Shown here piece after piece: positions 11,972 through 23,822 of a stretch of DNA of 64,000 nt. The DNA is taken from positions 62,001-126,000 of the forward strand of contig JADNRV010000012.1 in the NCBI GenBank assembly GCA_015499995.1, in the 5' to 3' direction. The translations under genes were made by a program, and so were the position numbers. A model generated the notes under the pieces. That model was not told the DNA's origin, did no database searches, and was given only the letters and a program-made list of their open reading frames with translations. The DNA is from Flammula alnicola (taxonomy: Eukaryota; Basidiomycota; Agaricomycetes; Agaricales; Strophariaceae). Positions within the stretch are counted from its first letter, which is position 1, and each line of letters begins with the position of its first letter.

Positions 11972-12726
11972 GGGGAAATTAGGGTTGTAGATATGGTGGA
12001 AAAGAAAGAAGTCAGAGACAACTCGCTGGACAGATATAATCGATTCGTATTTGGCAATTTCAAACTCCGAAATTCAGGGAGCAAGGTGACGCGATACAAC
12101 ATTCGTGAACCTCCTGTTTGTTTGAAAAAAGCTAGCACGAAAAATGGGTGGCGCCTTGGTTACCTTCGAAACCAGGTCAAGGTCGACCTTGCCCACAAAA
12201 GCGCTGCGAGAGGATCGGTGGGCGCCCCTCGCGCAAGATTTCTCCGCCTAAATTCAGGATGCGGCAATACCGGCTCAGGGCCTCGAGGCAACAAAACACG
12301 AGGTGAAAGAATGGCATTGCAGCAGCATGTTATGAACGTCGTGGAAAGCTCCTGTTCCGCGATGTCACGCCAGAGGGAAATGAAGGCCGGACATAATGGA
12401 GCCTTTTGTTGAATCGGACCTTTATCGCAGACAAATGACAACAAGGGGTTGCTTAGACTGGCTGATGAAGAATGGAGATGGTCAGAAGAGCATCCACAGG
12501 CAGCACACATGCTGGTAGTGATGGAACTCTATAAGACTGCATTTCAATTGCAAGGCGTAAGGTCTGCTTTCGAACACAATGTGCTGAAAGTAAACACACC
12601 TTTGCAGCGCAACGAATCTATTATGCCTCGTTTTTATATCCCTCAGGGCCTGTCATCGCGCCGGTTGCCTTCGTTTCCAAGCCATTTGTCAGTTAAAAGT
12701 TACACTTCATCTTGGAACCATTGGGA
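11972..12726. other. Intergenic upstream of F-box gene
   Basis: No coding frame here joins to anything. Short plus-strand frames at 11963-12412 and 12449-12760 have no recognised motif and lack splice partners. Confidence 0.45.
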
Positions 12727-13090
12727 TCATAAAATATGCGGATCGACATCGACATTGTAGAGAATAAAGGAAAGAGGATCCGGAGAGATGATGTTGGTAT
12801 CATTCGAGATTTGATCTATTGATAAGGACTGCACAAGCGCCCACAAGAAAGTGCCGGTGCCGCGCATCGTGACTCGACGCATGGATTTAAATGAAAAGCG
12901 GGGGTAGAGTGGCGGATTTTGGAGCGACGAGGTCCATTGCTCCAGGACCATATGCAGTCGGGAAAAAGGTACTCAAATAAGTAATTATCCATTCTCGTTC
13001 GTATCCTCGAGTCCCATTCAATCGTTCGACGTACTTACCGTATAACCTGATGGTCTTTGCGGACTCAATACCATTGCTTGTTGACGTCAT
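12727..13090 (-). CDS. Possible small two-exon gene, unknown function
   Basis: I do not recognise this product. A first exon starting at 13090 (MTSTSNGIESAKTIRLY) ends in a consensus donor (GTAAGTACG). An acceptor about 66 nt downstream joins in frame to a second exon that runs to TGA at 12727-12729, giving a protein of about 98 residues with a basic central patch (KSMRRVTMRG) and no signal peptide. The support is only the clean splice donor and the open joined frame. Two other acceptor choices would give different C-termini. Treat it as a candidate. Confidence 0.3.
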
Positions 13091-13608
13091 GCGCTATGAA
13101 TGAGAATTTCAACACAAGGGCGGCCGCCAAATAGCTTTTCGCGAGTGCGAATATGTATGCCCCTTTGATTAGCTGCCTATCGCAATTGACTGTTCAACGT
13201 TCAGCGCTCAGCGCCTACCTGTTTCTCATCTCTGGGGCCCTAAGAAGAGGGTCGAGGAGCAAAAGGTGGCAAACAATACGCCTCCTGGGTTGCACCTGCA
13301 TCCGTGTTAATGGCCAGGATCGTTCAGTAGCCTACCACTAGTGTCCAGTAAATCAACTTCGAGAAATGGCCCTGAGAACGATTCATTCGGGATCAAGATG
13401 AGTGGGTGAACAAAACTGGGGTGTTACTGATACAAGTGCATAAATGAAAGAAAGAAAAAACATAGCCAGTTGTGATAGGTCATCGTCCTTCACGAAAGAC
13501 CGAGGTAGACAACACCGCTGCGACAAGGACACTACGCGTGTTCTCTTCGGATTCCTTCCCGCCAATCCAAATAACAATTAACTTTACAGCCGCAATAAAC
13601 CGGCCAGA
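13091..13608. other. Intergenic, no gene seen
   Basis: This stretch lies downstream of the TFIIA gene. It contains scattered short frames only. Confidence 0.5.
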
Positions 13609-14218
13609 TCATTTCTTCCCAGCCTCGATGGCGTCACCGTTCTTGCAGGCGATAATCTTGATCCTCGCGGCGCTAACCATGTCGTTCGACTCCATTTTAA
13701 AGGTGGGGTTTTTGATAATAAATGTCCACACATCATCGCAGAGACGGTATGTGCGAAGATGGCCCTGTAGACCGACAGAACAAGGATGGGTGAGGTGAGG
13801 CAAAAGGGGGTTAGTAATAGAGGATACAGAAGAAACCTAAGCACGCACCTTGAGTGTCGTCTTTGTCTTCACCTGTTTCACCATCGTGTCCGCCAGCGAC
13901 TTGTCGAACTGAAATGTGCGTTAGAAACTAAGATCCACACACGTTATCGGACACGCAAGCTGCGGTTCGGGGTGGCTACTGCCCTCCACGCATGTCGACG
14001 GGTACAAGACGAAGCGATACTCACCTGCTGCAAAACCTTCATAGCCAACTGCGGTGTAATGGCGCCGCTCGTGATGAGTTCGTCCAGCGAGTCTGTCAGA
14101 GCCATGCCAATCCTATCCATTGCCATTTCAACTCCTATGCTGAACTGTCGCGTTTTCAGAATGCCGTGAAAGATACATACGATGAACCGCGGTAAAACTC
14201 GTAGTATGCCGATGCCAT
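13609..14218 (-). CDS. TOA2: Transcription initiation factor IIA small (gamma) subunit
   Basis: This is a general RNA polymerase II factor that pairs with the TFIIA large subunit and stabilises TBP on promoter DNA in the nucleus. The start at 14218 gives [13 protein letters not shown]. Introns then separate [16 protein letters not shown] and [13 protein letters not shown] (N-terminal helical bundle half), [16 protein letters not shown], and finally [19 protein letters not shown] with [20 protein letters not shown] (C-terminal beta-barrel half), ending at TGA 13609-13611. The length of about 113 residues matches the family (about 110-122). All family blocks are present in order and no defect is seen. 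This is an ordinary housekeeping gene sitting among accessory genes. Confidence 0.95.
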
Positions 14219-15121
14219 CGTGTTAACGAGCGTCAGACTTATATGCAGCGACGAAAGCCTGTTGGTCGTCGATTTGGTCGTCGATGGTCGTGGTCAAGGG
14301 CGGAAGGGCCGGTGACTAAGGCAAACGAGTCACGGTGGGGTAAATTAACTCGCCTCTCTCACGTGATTATAACCTTGAACTTAGTGAATCCTGGAGTCCT
14401 GGACCTATGATGGCACTCTAACCTTGAGTTCTGGCAAAGAAGTGTTGCTGATCATGAAATAAAATAGACTTATTTCATTTAAAAAAAGCGGCTATTCTAA
14501 ACTTACAAAAAATGCAATACAACTACGATGTAAAGTAAAAGTTACAGTTGAGTTCAAGTTACAAAACCAATTGAACACTGTCCATGAAGGAATCCCAATT
14601 CCTTGGCACATTACGGGTTATATAGTATAACTTAAGAGTATGGGACCCAGAGTCGTTTCGCGTCTCTCAAATTATGGTTCAAGTCGGGTCTGAGAGTCAG
14701 GTATCTCTTTTTCATCGGTCAAGGGATGGGGCTCGTCAATCTTTCGCGAATAACTTGGGCAACTGTCGGACCATGTACGGGTATAGAGACTAGCTAAGGC
14801 CAAATATATTCCAGTCAAAAACCCCTTGCAAACAGAGAGAGATATAAAGATCACGTACATCCATTAAAGTCTCTTCGGTCGCCATGCTCGACGCCTTTAA
14901 ACCACTGTCCCGCAGGATACGTTAGGGTCGTGTCGTTCCATACGGCGTAATGCTACATCCGATATTCTAGGGGTCTTCCTGGACGAGTTTAAGGAGCCGC
15001 GCGTACCATGTGTCCCATATTCCTCGCTAAGATTTCATAATCGTGAAGGTAGGCTAAGAGACTAGGTAAGGGTTATACAATAAATGTCGATGTGATAATG
15101 TTACCTTTCGGGAAGAACACT
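14219..15121. other. Intergenic, no gene seen
   Basis: This is the TFIIA promoter side, running towards the 3' end of the broken glycosyltransferase gene. It is AT-rich around 14450-14640, with no supported coding frame. Confidence 0.5.
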
Positions 15122-17165
15122 TCAATCACAGTTGAACGAGGGGAAGGAGGCATCCATATTTGGTGCTACACACGCAAGATTAGAATCGAAATTCACAAAA
15201 GGCTTCGGAGGCTTACCGTGAGACCATTTCCGTGTATCCCAACCATAATCTTCGCACAACATGTGAGAAATAGCCGGGTCTTGAAATAAATTCTGCAAAC
15301 TCACGGTAGTCCCCGCAACCGTCTCAAGCTGTTGGGAGAAAGTCATCTTTTCCATTGCCACAACATTCACCTCACACAGGCCCTCGTCCGCCAGCTCTTT
15401 CAGCGCCTTTACTAGTCCCTCATGGGCCTTCTGCGAGAATCTCCTGACGCCATTCTGCCGTGAGATATACGTGACGATAGGTAAGGTCGATTTCGGCGAA
15501 GACATAACGACGCCAGCATTGTTCATAACAGGAAGATATCCGATGGTATTATGGACCACTCTCTTTCGTAGTGGCTCCCAGAAGTGCTCAGGCACGGTTA
15601 CATTCATGCTGCTTAGTGATGGGCACGGGTAACCCACGGGCGAATTTTTGTCGACCCGCACCCGTACCCGCCAAAACCCGCACCCATGGCCACGGGTACG
15701 GGATCCCGTGCTTGCAGGTGCGGGTTTGCAGGTGACCCGTGGGTACAGAAACCCGTGCGGGTTTGATGGGGACGTCGTGAGAACTTGTGCTATTGTAACA
15801 ATGTTGAATTAGAATTAGAATAAATTTTATCAAACTACATTACATAATTAACTATTCTGGTAACTAAAGAACATTTTTGACACACATTTCGGAGTTTTCC
15901 GTGTGCCGGCCGAAAACCCGTGACCCGGCTCATGGGTACGGGTTTGCCTGAGGGTGACTCAATTCCCACCCGCACCCGTACCCGCTAGACCCGTACCCGC
16001 AAACCCGCACGGGTGTCGATACCCATGCCCATCACTAATGCTGCTGGAGATCATCTTGAACCACAGCGAGGCCAGAGGGCTGTTCCAGAGTCAAAGCGAG
16101 ACTAGCGGGATTAGAAGTGCGTGTTCACCTTTTATGAGCTGCAGGCCTGCTGACAATCATCGCGCGTTCAAACACAAAAGTCTGGTTAAGCGCGATGAGG
16201 TCCTTCCATAAATCGTTCCTTTCTATCGGGGTGTCGGGCCAGCCTGCGCGCTTTAGCGGCCCGTTGACGCCTGCAGGATCTCGCCATTGGTGCTCGATAA
16301 TGTTCTTCTGGCGCGAAAGGGGTGTTAATGCTATTAGCGTTTGCCGGGTACATTTAATTATAATGACACGAGCTTACTGGAAGCAGGAAGTGTTTGGGTT
16401 CAGGAAGAGGGCTACTGATTCCTGGGACGAATGATAATCCCGAATACATGCGCATGGCACCAAGGATGAGTTCTCCCCACCAGTGGTAGTAATGCTGCAG
16501 TTGGGTTGAAGCGGGTGCATTGAAGCGAAAACGCAAATTGACATACCGGCATGACTTGATTTGTGTCATGGAAGATGAACGACATTCCGTCCATCACGAC
16601 TGCACGTTCGCGCAGAATGGGCTTTGCTGCTTCTGGCGTAAGGATTTGCATATCCTGCCTTGGTGTTAGCGGAACACATCCAATAACTCGAGGGGTTTAG
16701 GAAGCTCACTAAAGGTGTCGGGTCCAAATTTCTGTTCCTTCCTACATTTTGCGGGTGGGCAAGAATATATTTAAGCAGCGGAAACGACTTTGGATTGCTT
16801 GTAACCGCGTATATGGTTCTGTTCCACACGTAGAGCCTGTCGAAGATGGTAAAACCCGCAGCCAGCGCGCCTCCAGGCAATGTAGCCTCCATTATGAGCG
16901 TGTTGTGCGAGAAGTTAGGCTCCTCCTCTGACACAACATCACCCTTGATTAAGTCCTCTCCTAACCATGGCCCATACTTCGAAGCACGGTGATCAATGTT
17001 TTCTTTGAATTCTGGTGGTGCCGAGCTGAAGAGGAATATCACCCGGATATGGAGATCAACGCGAGGACGATTTGCTGTCTCCTGGTCCACATCTGCATGC
17101 GAAACAGGTGGAAGTGAAGGGGCAAGAACAAGAATGACAGCGTTGATAATGCTGTCTGAACAATG
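15122..17165 (-). pseudogene. GT61-family glycosyltransferase gene interrupted by a MITE
   Basis: Read 5' to 3' on the minus strand, exons encode FKENIDHRASKYGPWLGEDL, PGGALAAGFTIFDRLYVWN, LTPEAAKPILRERAVVMDG, then after an intron HYYHWWGELILGAMRMYSG, KNIIEHQWRDPAGVNGPLKR, FERAMIVSRPAAHK, and after the insertion VPEHFWEPLRKRVVHN, IVTYISRQNGVRRFSQKAH and MLCEDYGWDTRKW. This block order fits the GT61/DUF563 (EOGT- and AGO61-like) family of secretory-pathway transferases. A 424-bp hAT-like MITE sits inside an exon; reading into it meets TGA within about 15 codons. The flanking frame is otherwise intact across the duplicated target site, so the insertion looks recent. The 5' end is unresolved: a hydrophobic INAVILVLAP segment near 17150 could be the membrane anchor, but no in-frame ATG was found. 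Confidence 0.8.
15614..16037. mobile_element. hAT-like MITE, 424 bp, inside a GT61 exon
   Basis: The termini TAGTGATGGGCAcGGGTA (15614) and TACCCaTGCCCATCACTA (ending 16037) are inverted copies with one mismatch. The 8-base target duplication ATGCTGCT is exact (15606-15613 and 16038-16045). Both ends are built of repeated ACCCGCACCCGTACCC-type units, giving strong subterminal inverted symmetry around an AT-rich core (15785-15890). There is no coding capacity. The ends resemble known hAT-type MITE termini, and the duplication length supports that superfamily. Confidence 0.93.
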
Positions 17166-17377
17166 TTTAACTTGTTAATAATACTCAGGGACATCAACGG
17201 CACCAAAAACATTGCTCTGCCGTGATTTAATTGACCAGGACTCCAGTCTCCGGATAGCGACTGTTTTGGGAAACTACCAGGTATACGCATGATCTCTAAT
17301 AATCCTATGAAACGAGATTTGGAAACCGTCCTCTGATAAGTAGAATGTGCACACTACACGCCGGATTCGACGGTGAA

Positions 17378-18659
17378 TCAGAGTCCATACCTCGGAAATT
17401 TTCTTCCGCCTTCATTCAAAGGAGACCTTGGGCTTCCTGCCGATGACAAATGCTCAAAGGACTCCAAGGGGATGTCACCTAGCACATCAACTATAGCATG
17501 GTCATGCCCACAAGAAATATTCGATGGCAATAATGGCTCATTGTTTTCTTGATGAATTCGATTGGAAGTCGGTTTCAAGAAAGAAAGAAAGCCTTCCCGT
17601 AGGACGAGCGCAACGGTCTTCCTAGAAACGCGCTGAAGAAAAAGCCTCATGAAGAACATGAAAGATCTAGTGAAATTTTAGAAGCAAACTCAATGAATAT
17701 GGCGAGACAATAGACGCACAAGGCGATGATTACAACCACTGGCAGACCTGTACCGGTAGTTTCATCAACATCCTCAGGTTCTTCGGTTTCTTGTGGGGGT
17801 CTGTCGGCTGGCTCGGGATCAGAATCCGGGACATGCGTGGGGAGTGGTGCTGGGAGTGATGTCGGGGACGTTGCTGCCGTTGGACACGCATGTTTCGAGG
17901 ACCACGAAAACGCATGTGTTCCGTTGAAAGTCCAAAGAAACTCGGGCGATGACAACTGTGCTCTGCTCGTGAGTACAGTACTGCAGAAAAAACTGACTAC
18001 CGTACCTCTACATCGCGATCGCACGAGAACTGAAATAAAGCCTTTTGTTTCCGATTCATGTATCATCCGCCGTGAAATGCGACGTGAAGATGATCATCTG
18101 TGAAATTGGCCTTTGGATTGCCCTTCGCAAAAGAAGCAACCGGCACGACTTGTAGAATTCGCGATGGCTCAGAGGGGTGGTCAGGTCGAGTGTTTATCAC
18201 TACCATATTAAAGTGGTTCTCAGATGTGCGGACAAACTGACAGTATTCGACCTCGACGTACCCGTAAGGCATATTAACGTTCCTTCGGGACACTATTGGA
18301 AATCATAAATGGCGAGAATAAGATGGGAGAACACGTGAACTTACCTGCAGAGTCGAAGGCAGCGTACCATCCATTTCCAATCCATTCGTCTGAACCGTCG
18401 CAATATCGTAGATATACTGCATATGTGTGGGTGGTGTTCTTTCGTCCTTGATAACTTGAATTCTCTTTGTTCCTATATTTCTAGAAAGGAGAGGACAGAG
18501 ATCATATTGGAAGACAGAGTTGGATGGTCCCGAAGACACACTGTAAGTACACGGGATGGTCGAGGATAGCATGCTTAACATGGATAAGCAAAAGTGAAAG
18601 TCCACGAAGTTAAATCTCGTCCGTTGGGAGCGAGAAAAATGAGGACGAGGGAGAAACAA
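17378..18659 (-). CDS. Atg27/MRH-type single-pass membrane protein
   Basis: This is a probable type I membrane protein of the Golgi/endosome system with a mannose-6-phosphate-receptor-like lumenal domain. Lumenal blocks in order are IPCTYSVSSGPSNSVFQYDL, HMQYIYDIATVQTNGLEM, YVEVEYCQFVRTSENHFNMV, then LWTFNGTHAFSWSSKHACP, whose HxFxWxxxxACP ending is typical of the MRH fold. An acidic, proline-rich stalk (PEPADRPPQETEEPEDVDE) precedes the transmembrane segment TGLPVVVIIALCVYCLAIFI. A 45-nt intron then joins a basic cytoplasmic tail (LFLQRVSRKTVALVLREG) ending at 17378. The true start is uncertain: 18659 begins the open frame, ATG 18581 is in frame, and a signal-peptide-like segment in another frame just upstream suggests an unseen first intron. 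Assignment to Atg27 rather than Mrl1 is tentative. Confidence 0.62.
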
Positions 18660-19143
18660 AACCTGTAAGACGTCTCGACATGGCTAACCTTCAAGAATGA
18701 CTTTCGACGAAGCGGATGCGATGCGTCGGACAAATGTCGGCCGTTGAAGGGCGGGCCGAAAACATCCCACCACTCGAGTCCCGCTGCTTTCGACATATGA
18801 CTGCTTTTTGACACCTTTTTGCTCCAGCTCGCACAGAAAGAATCGGGAAAGGGCATCCCGTGGCTCCAGTGAAAAAAGGTTCCATGCCCAACAAAGGGTC
18901 ATGCGGTACTTTAGAGGCAATAAGACAGAATTGTGAATATTCTCATCGAAGTCAAGCCGCTCAAGTGCATTATGGCCAGCCAGGTAGGAGAATATAAGGG
19001 CCACGTGGACAGATGCCGTCTTGCACAACCGATATCCAACACATGATTCCCAATTAACGCTGTCGGTCCGGCCGGGCTCTTGGAATATGGGATATAACAT
19101 GGACGCAAAGGAGTTGTAATGTCGACGAAAAATCGACGAAAGG
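18660..19143. other. Divergent intergenic region
   Basis: This stretch separates the minus-strand membrane-protein gene from the plus-strand lyase and should hold both promoters. A long minus-strand frame crosses it but is partly antisense to the lyase and has no recognised motif. Confidence 0.4.
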
Positions 19144-22100
19144 ATGTCTTCGAAGCCAGCTCCTCGCGCACCAGCAGGCGTTAATGTGCAATGGCTAGAC
19201 GGTGCTCCTCCAACAGCGGTGCCCACAGGGAACGCCTTTGGCATTCCATGGCCGCAGGGTGCAGTCGACCGTACCACACCGTTTTCTGCAACTGCAAAAA
19301 GCGGAGGCGGGGTTCCTATTCAGACCTGGCCATTAGCATAGTTCGTAACATATTTCACTTGCGTAATAGAAATTCTTACTAATTCGACGTTCATTAGCTG
19401 GCCCGACGGAAGCTTGAAATGGACAGGGCACGCCGTCGGAGCAGATAGCCTGAACGTCGTTGGTTCTGGAATAAAAATTGCGCCTGGCACACCGACAGAA
19501 CCTGCATCGCCCATCTCGGTCACGACTGGGGGAGACGGAAGCATAAAAATGTCGACGGGAAATTTTTCAGGTTAGCGAAATATTGTTATATCAATCGCAA
19601 AAATTTAGATGCTAACCTTTGATTTGCAGCAACCTTCGCTCCTTCGGGAAGTACGACCCTCATATCCTCCCTCTCTCTTTCTGGAAATAACCTGGCACAA
19701 AACGGGCAGCTTGTCGTGCAACTGCAGAATGCCATCGATCCAGAACTCTCTGCAACGTCTTCCTCCGCTGCGAATGGAATGGTCGTGCAGCCTCCTACGA
19801 TCCAACGTATGCTCGGACGCGCAGACTCAGTAACGGTTGAACAATCAGGTCCAGTCCGTGGAGTTGTAAAGGTAACCCAATAAACATGTCCGTCATTCTG
19901 ACTTGACCTCAGTCGAAACCGCAGATTACTGGGAAATACACGACGGGAGTCGCTGGTGGCCACGACGATTTTCTTCCATTCACTATCCGTTTCTACCTCG
20001 CAGCTGGAGGAACATCCTTACGAGCAGTCCACTTCTTCATTTTCGACGGCGATCAGTTCAAAGACTTTATCAAAGGTCTAGTAAGTGACTTTGCCATCGT
20101 CAAAAATGGCCCAGAATACTCACAAAACTGTACGTAGGGTTTTCAATTTTCGACACCGATGACCGACGTCTTGCAAGACAGACATGTCCGATTTTTGAAC
20201 ACGCTGCCTCCAACCCCGACAGGGTCGCCTGTCCCGCCATCTCAACCTCCTATACCCGGAGTCTGGGGAGAGCCAATCCGAGTAGTTTCCGGCTTGAGAA
20301 GAGACGCAACAGCCGCTGTGCTCGATCCGCAGTTCAACGGGCTGCCTACGCCCGACGTGAGTACGTGGCCCACGACGGTGTCAAGCGAGCTTGACATGCT
20401 TGCAGTAAGTTCTGTTTTGTCTTCAGAAATCAGCAAGGGAAACTAGAGAGTTCATAGGTATGGAGCGACTACTCACTTCAACAGCTCAGCTCGGAGTATT
20501 TCCAGATATTCAAACGTACGGACAAAGGAGATGCTGCGTCGTGGTTGCGTGCAACAGGATCTGGATTCGGAAGGCGAGCAGCCGGCCTAGGCTACGTCGG
20601 AGGCGCACGAGGTGGTGGTGTCGTGTTTGCAATAAAAGGCAGAATTCGTTTAACCTGCATAAAGTTTGAATTAATAATGTTCATTCTGCAGATTTCTGGC
20701 AAGGCGCACCTAGATCGTTGGACATTCGTGGAGCGGGGACAGATACGGCAACGACGACATTATGGGCATACAGTCCACACGTGGGTGTCACCCTAATGGC
20801 TTTTCCCTGCGAGTCTCTGACCACCTCTAGGCTCCGGCAATGGATATGCGCCACTACGACACCGTTCCTCACGGAGTATGTGCCCAGATCGTATATACCA
20901 CTCGCATTGACCACTAATTCCACTTTGCAACAGTTGGATCTCGCGTACGAAGATGTCGGCGATCCAGATCCAAACCCTATCGGAGTCGGAAGGTCGTACG
21001 AATTTTCGTTGCAGCTCTTCAGCGCGACGCCGTCCCGGCAAACGCTATCGCAGTTGGCAGTCGTACACGTGCGTAATCACCTCTAAGGTCTAAAAACAGT
21101 TTTTCAAACGTTCTGCAGACGAAAATACCACAACTAGTGTCCACACCTGAGTTTTACGCATCGCAGAAGCTCTTTGGCGGAAGATGGTGCGTGATGTTCG
21201 AGTGGAATGCCGGAGGAAGCTGACATTCTATCCAGGAATCTCCCAGATACATCGACGACCGGGGCTGCTGCCCTGGAAAAGAGGAAGAGTGACCTATTGG
21301 ACTTCTACGTCGCAGTGCGTATTACAAAGTAGCGTACCAGGCATTTATTGAACCATATACAGGAACCTGACCAACGTCAGTTTTACGGATTTTGGAACTA
21401 TGGCGACATCATGCACACATACGACCAGACACGTCATGACTGGCGATATGATGTCGGCGGGTATGCCTGGGACAACGGAGAACTATGTTAGTCTCTTGTT
21501 TGAAAAGATAAATAAAACTAACATTGTTTCTGGCGCAGCATCCGATCTGTGGCTTTGGATGTCTTTCTTACGCACTGGGCGTGCGGACGTCTTCAGGATG
21601 GCTCATGCAATGACTCGGCACCTATCAGAGGTCGACTTCCACCACATAGGACCATTCGCCGGTCTTGGAAGTCGACACAACGTCTCGCACTGGGGCGATG
21701 GTGCAAAAGAGGCTCGTGTAAGCGGAAGCACATTGAAGAGACCATTCTATTATTTGACGAGTAAGGTTGCTTCGAATGTTTTGCTTTGGCGGACAACTGA
21801 CCTCGACTGCTTGTAGCCGATGAGTTGGTTGGTGACTTGATGGACTATTCACTGCAAGCGGACCAGACAATCATGACTTGGGATCCATTGAGAAAGGTCT
21901 TCCCACCACCACCTCCACAAGGCCCTGGACGCCTCAGAATCGGACCGGACTGGACAACGTTGGCCGGAAATTGGTTCACGAAGTGGGAGCGAATGGTAAC
22001 TTTCCTGAACTTTTTGCTTGAATCGACCTGATATTTTTATTGGTAAGAACGATATTACTTGGAGAGATCGAATCAAGACGGGCATGGTATGCATATATAC

Positions 22101-23012
22101 CTGTTACACACATTGTTGAGCTGATGATATTTGACAGAGTGATATTGGTGGGTTCCAATACGGGCTGTTCACAGGTAACGGTTGTGCGGTGGGCTGGAAT
22201 GCAGACACGGCGCATCTGGTTGACGAAGGCGGAGAAGGGGCCGGATCGTAAGTCGTATTATCAAGGAGCGGACTTAAGAAATTGAAAATGGCGCCATGAT
22301 AATAGGTACAGCCTCGTGATGATTTTCGGCGGTGGCGAGTTCTTGATGGAAGCAATGGATCTCATAACGGACGAGCCTGCCTTTGACGCGGCTTGGTTGG
22401 ACTTCTGCAGGCTATACAATGGATCCGATGCCGAGTGAGTCTGTGAACGCGTCATCCCTGGGGGCAAAATATTGACGGTTTGGAGTAGCAAGATCGCGCG
22501 TTATGGAAAGGTCATTCCGAGCAAAGATTTCCCCCAGTACTACGCCAAGCTCCAGGCATATGCTGGCGAACGACTGCAAGACACGTCTATCAAGCAAGCC
22601 GCCTGGAACATTATTAATAACAACGCGGTGGGTGTATGGGCTCCGGTCCAGAATATCGGTGGAACAGATGTTCTAAACCCAATTACGGAGGTAAGCATCA
22701 GAGAATAAAAACAGAAACGGACACATACCTGATATGATACAGATACCGAACCTTGGGACGAACGACGCAGGCCAGCTATCCTTGTCCGAATACGCTGTGC
22801 TCGCCATTGCACCAGAATTAGCTCCCAACACTTTCGACGCTATTCCATTCGGACATCTCCACAAAAATGATTGGGACGCGTCAACCGCGGCGGAGGTTGA
22901 TGTCGGAGATGAAGAGCAGGCTCGTGAAAAGATTTTGGATTCCCTTCACAAGAAGAAAAGGCGGCCTGCCTCTTGGAGATCTTTGCTGTGCTTCCAAGGA
23001 AATCCACTGTGA
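19144..23012 (+). CDS. Exo-rhamnogalacturonan lyase family protein (PcRGLX/YetA-like)
   Basis: This polysaccharide-lyase-type enzyme is predicted to act on rhamnogalacturonan or related rhamnose-containing pectic chains. The N-terminal domain has the family block VQWLDGAPP, GIPWPQGAV, VPIQTWPLAYWPDGSLKWTG. The middle has GFQFSTPMTDVLQDRHVRF, DFWQGAPRSLDIRGAGTD and APAMDMRHYDTVPHG. The presumed catalytic (alpha/alpha) domain has FYGFWNYGDIMHTYD, GYAWDNGEL, HHIGPFAGLGSRHNVSHWGD and KEARVSGS. These blocks appear in order through about 16 short introns, for roughly 870-900 residues, as in the family. No signal peptide follows the chosen ATG, so the product looks intracellular unless a first exon is missing. 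One intron near 20638 appears to use a GC donor. The C-terminus ends in a basic tail (LHKKKRRPASW). Family is firm; assignment to PL26 versus PL42 and substrate are not. Confidence 0.85.
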
Positions 23013-23822
23013 TTCTGCGGAGTCATGTTATTGGTAGGTTGCCTCGCCGCCCTCGGGTGTACGTTTGCCCTCTAGAACAAGATATATAAATAAGAAGGTT
23101 GGATTCAAGATGGGGGTCTCCTTAAGGCCCATGACCAAGATGAGAGCGTAGTTGGATGATGAGAACATTCAACAAACAAGTTCTGACAAATACTAATAGG
23201 CTCGGAAAGCGCTACGGCTTCGGCAACTGCCGGCAGAAAACAGAGGCTTTTTGTAGCTTGCTTTCAACGTCGTTGCGTCGTACTTACTTTCACCTGCGCT
23301 GTGTCTGAAGTGCGACTTCTAATAAGCATAAGTACGACTCCTCCTTAATTTTATATCTATACTCACTGAGCCGTTGTCATTAGTCAATCAGCAGGTCCGC
23401 GATATCACAATATGCGGGCAGTCGCCAGTATTGACGTCAAAGGGTCCACTGCCTCGCCCATCCCCTTTTGTGAAGGTCTCAAACTATATGTTCGACAATG
23501 CAGATGTGCTCTTATGAATATCTGAAGTAAAACCAACAAACCAACTTCATTGCTTAGAAGTTATGCGTGGTTGTGCGTACTATCGGCAAAGTTATTGATG
23601 TATTTCGACAGGCTCCAGAGAAAGTTGTCCAAAGCTCAAGTGGGTAAGGAAAGTACCAGCCGCCAGGGAGGCGACCATGTGAGAAATATACCATGACCAG
23701 TCATCGCCATCTGTCACCGCATGTACTTACGGTATCTCCGTGTACAGAGGTGATATCCTCATGCCGTGCCTATTTAAAACTGCGTACCTTTCTCTCATCC
23801 TTGACCAGTCGACGAGCTTGAG
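23013..23822. other. Intergenic, no gene seen
   Basis: About 0.8 kb between two plus-strand genes. No recognisable feature apart from presumed terminator and promoter sequence. Confidence 0.5.

Noticed and set aside
18684..19277. 197-codon minus-strand frame upstream of the lyase
   Set aside because: Its first part is antisense to the lyase first exon, the rest has no recognisable motif or splice partner, and the region is expected to be a divergent promoter.
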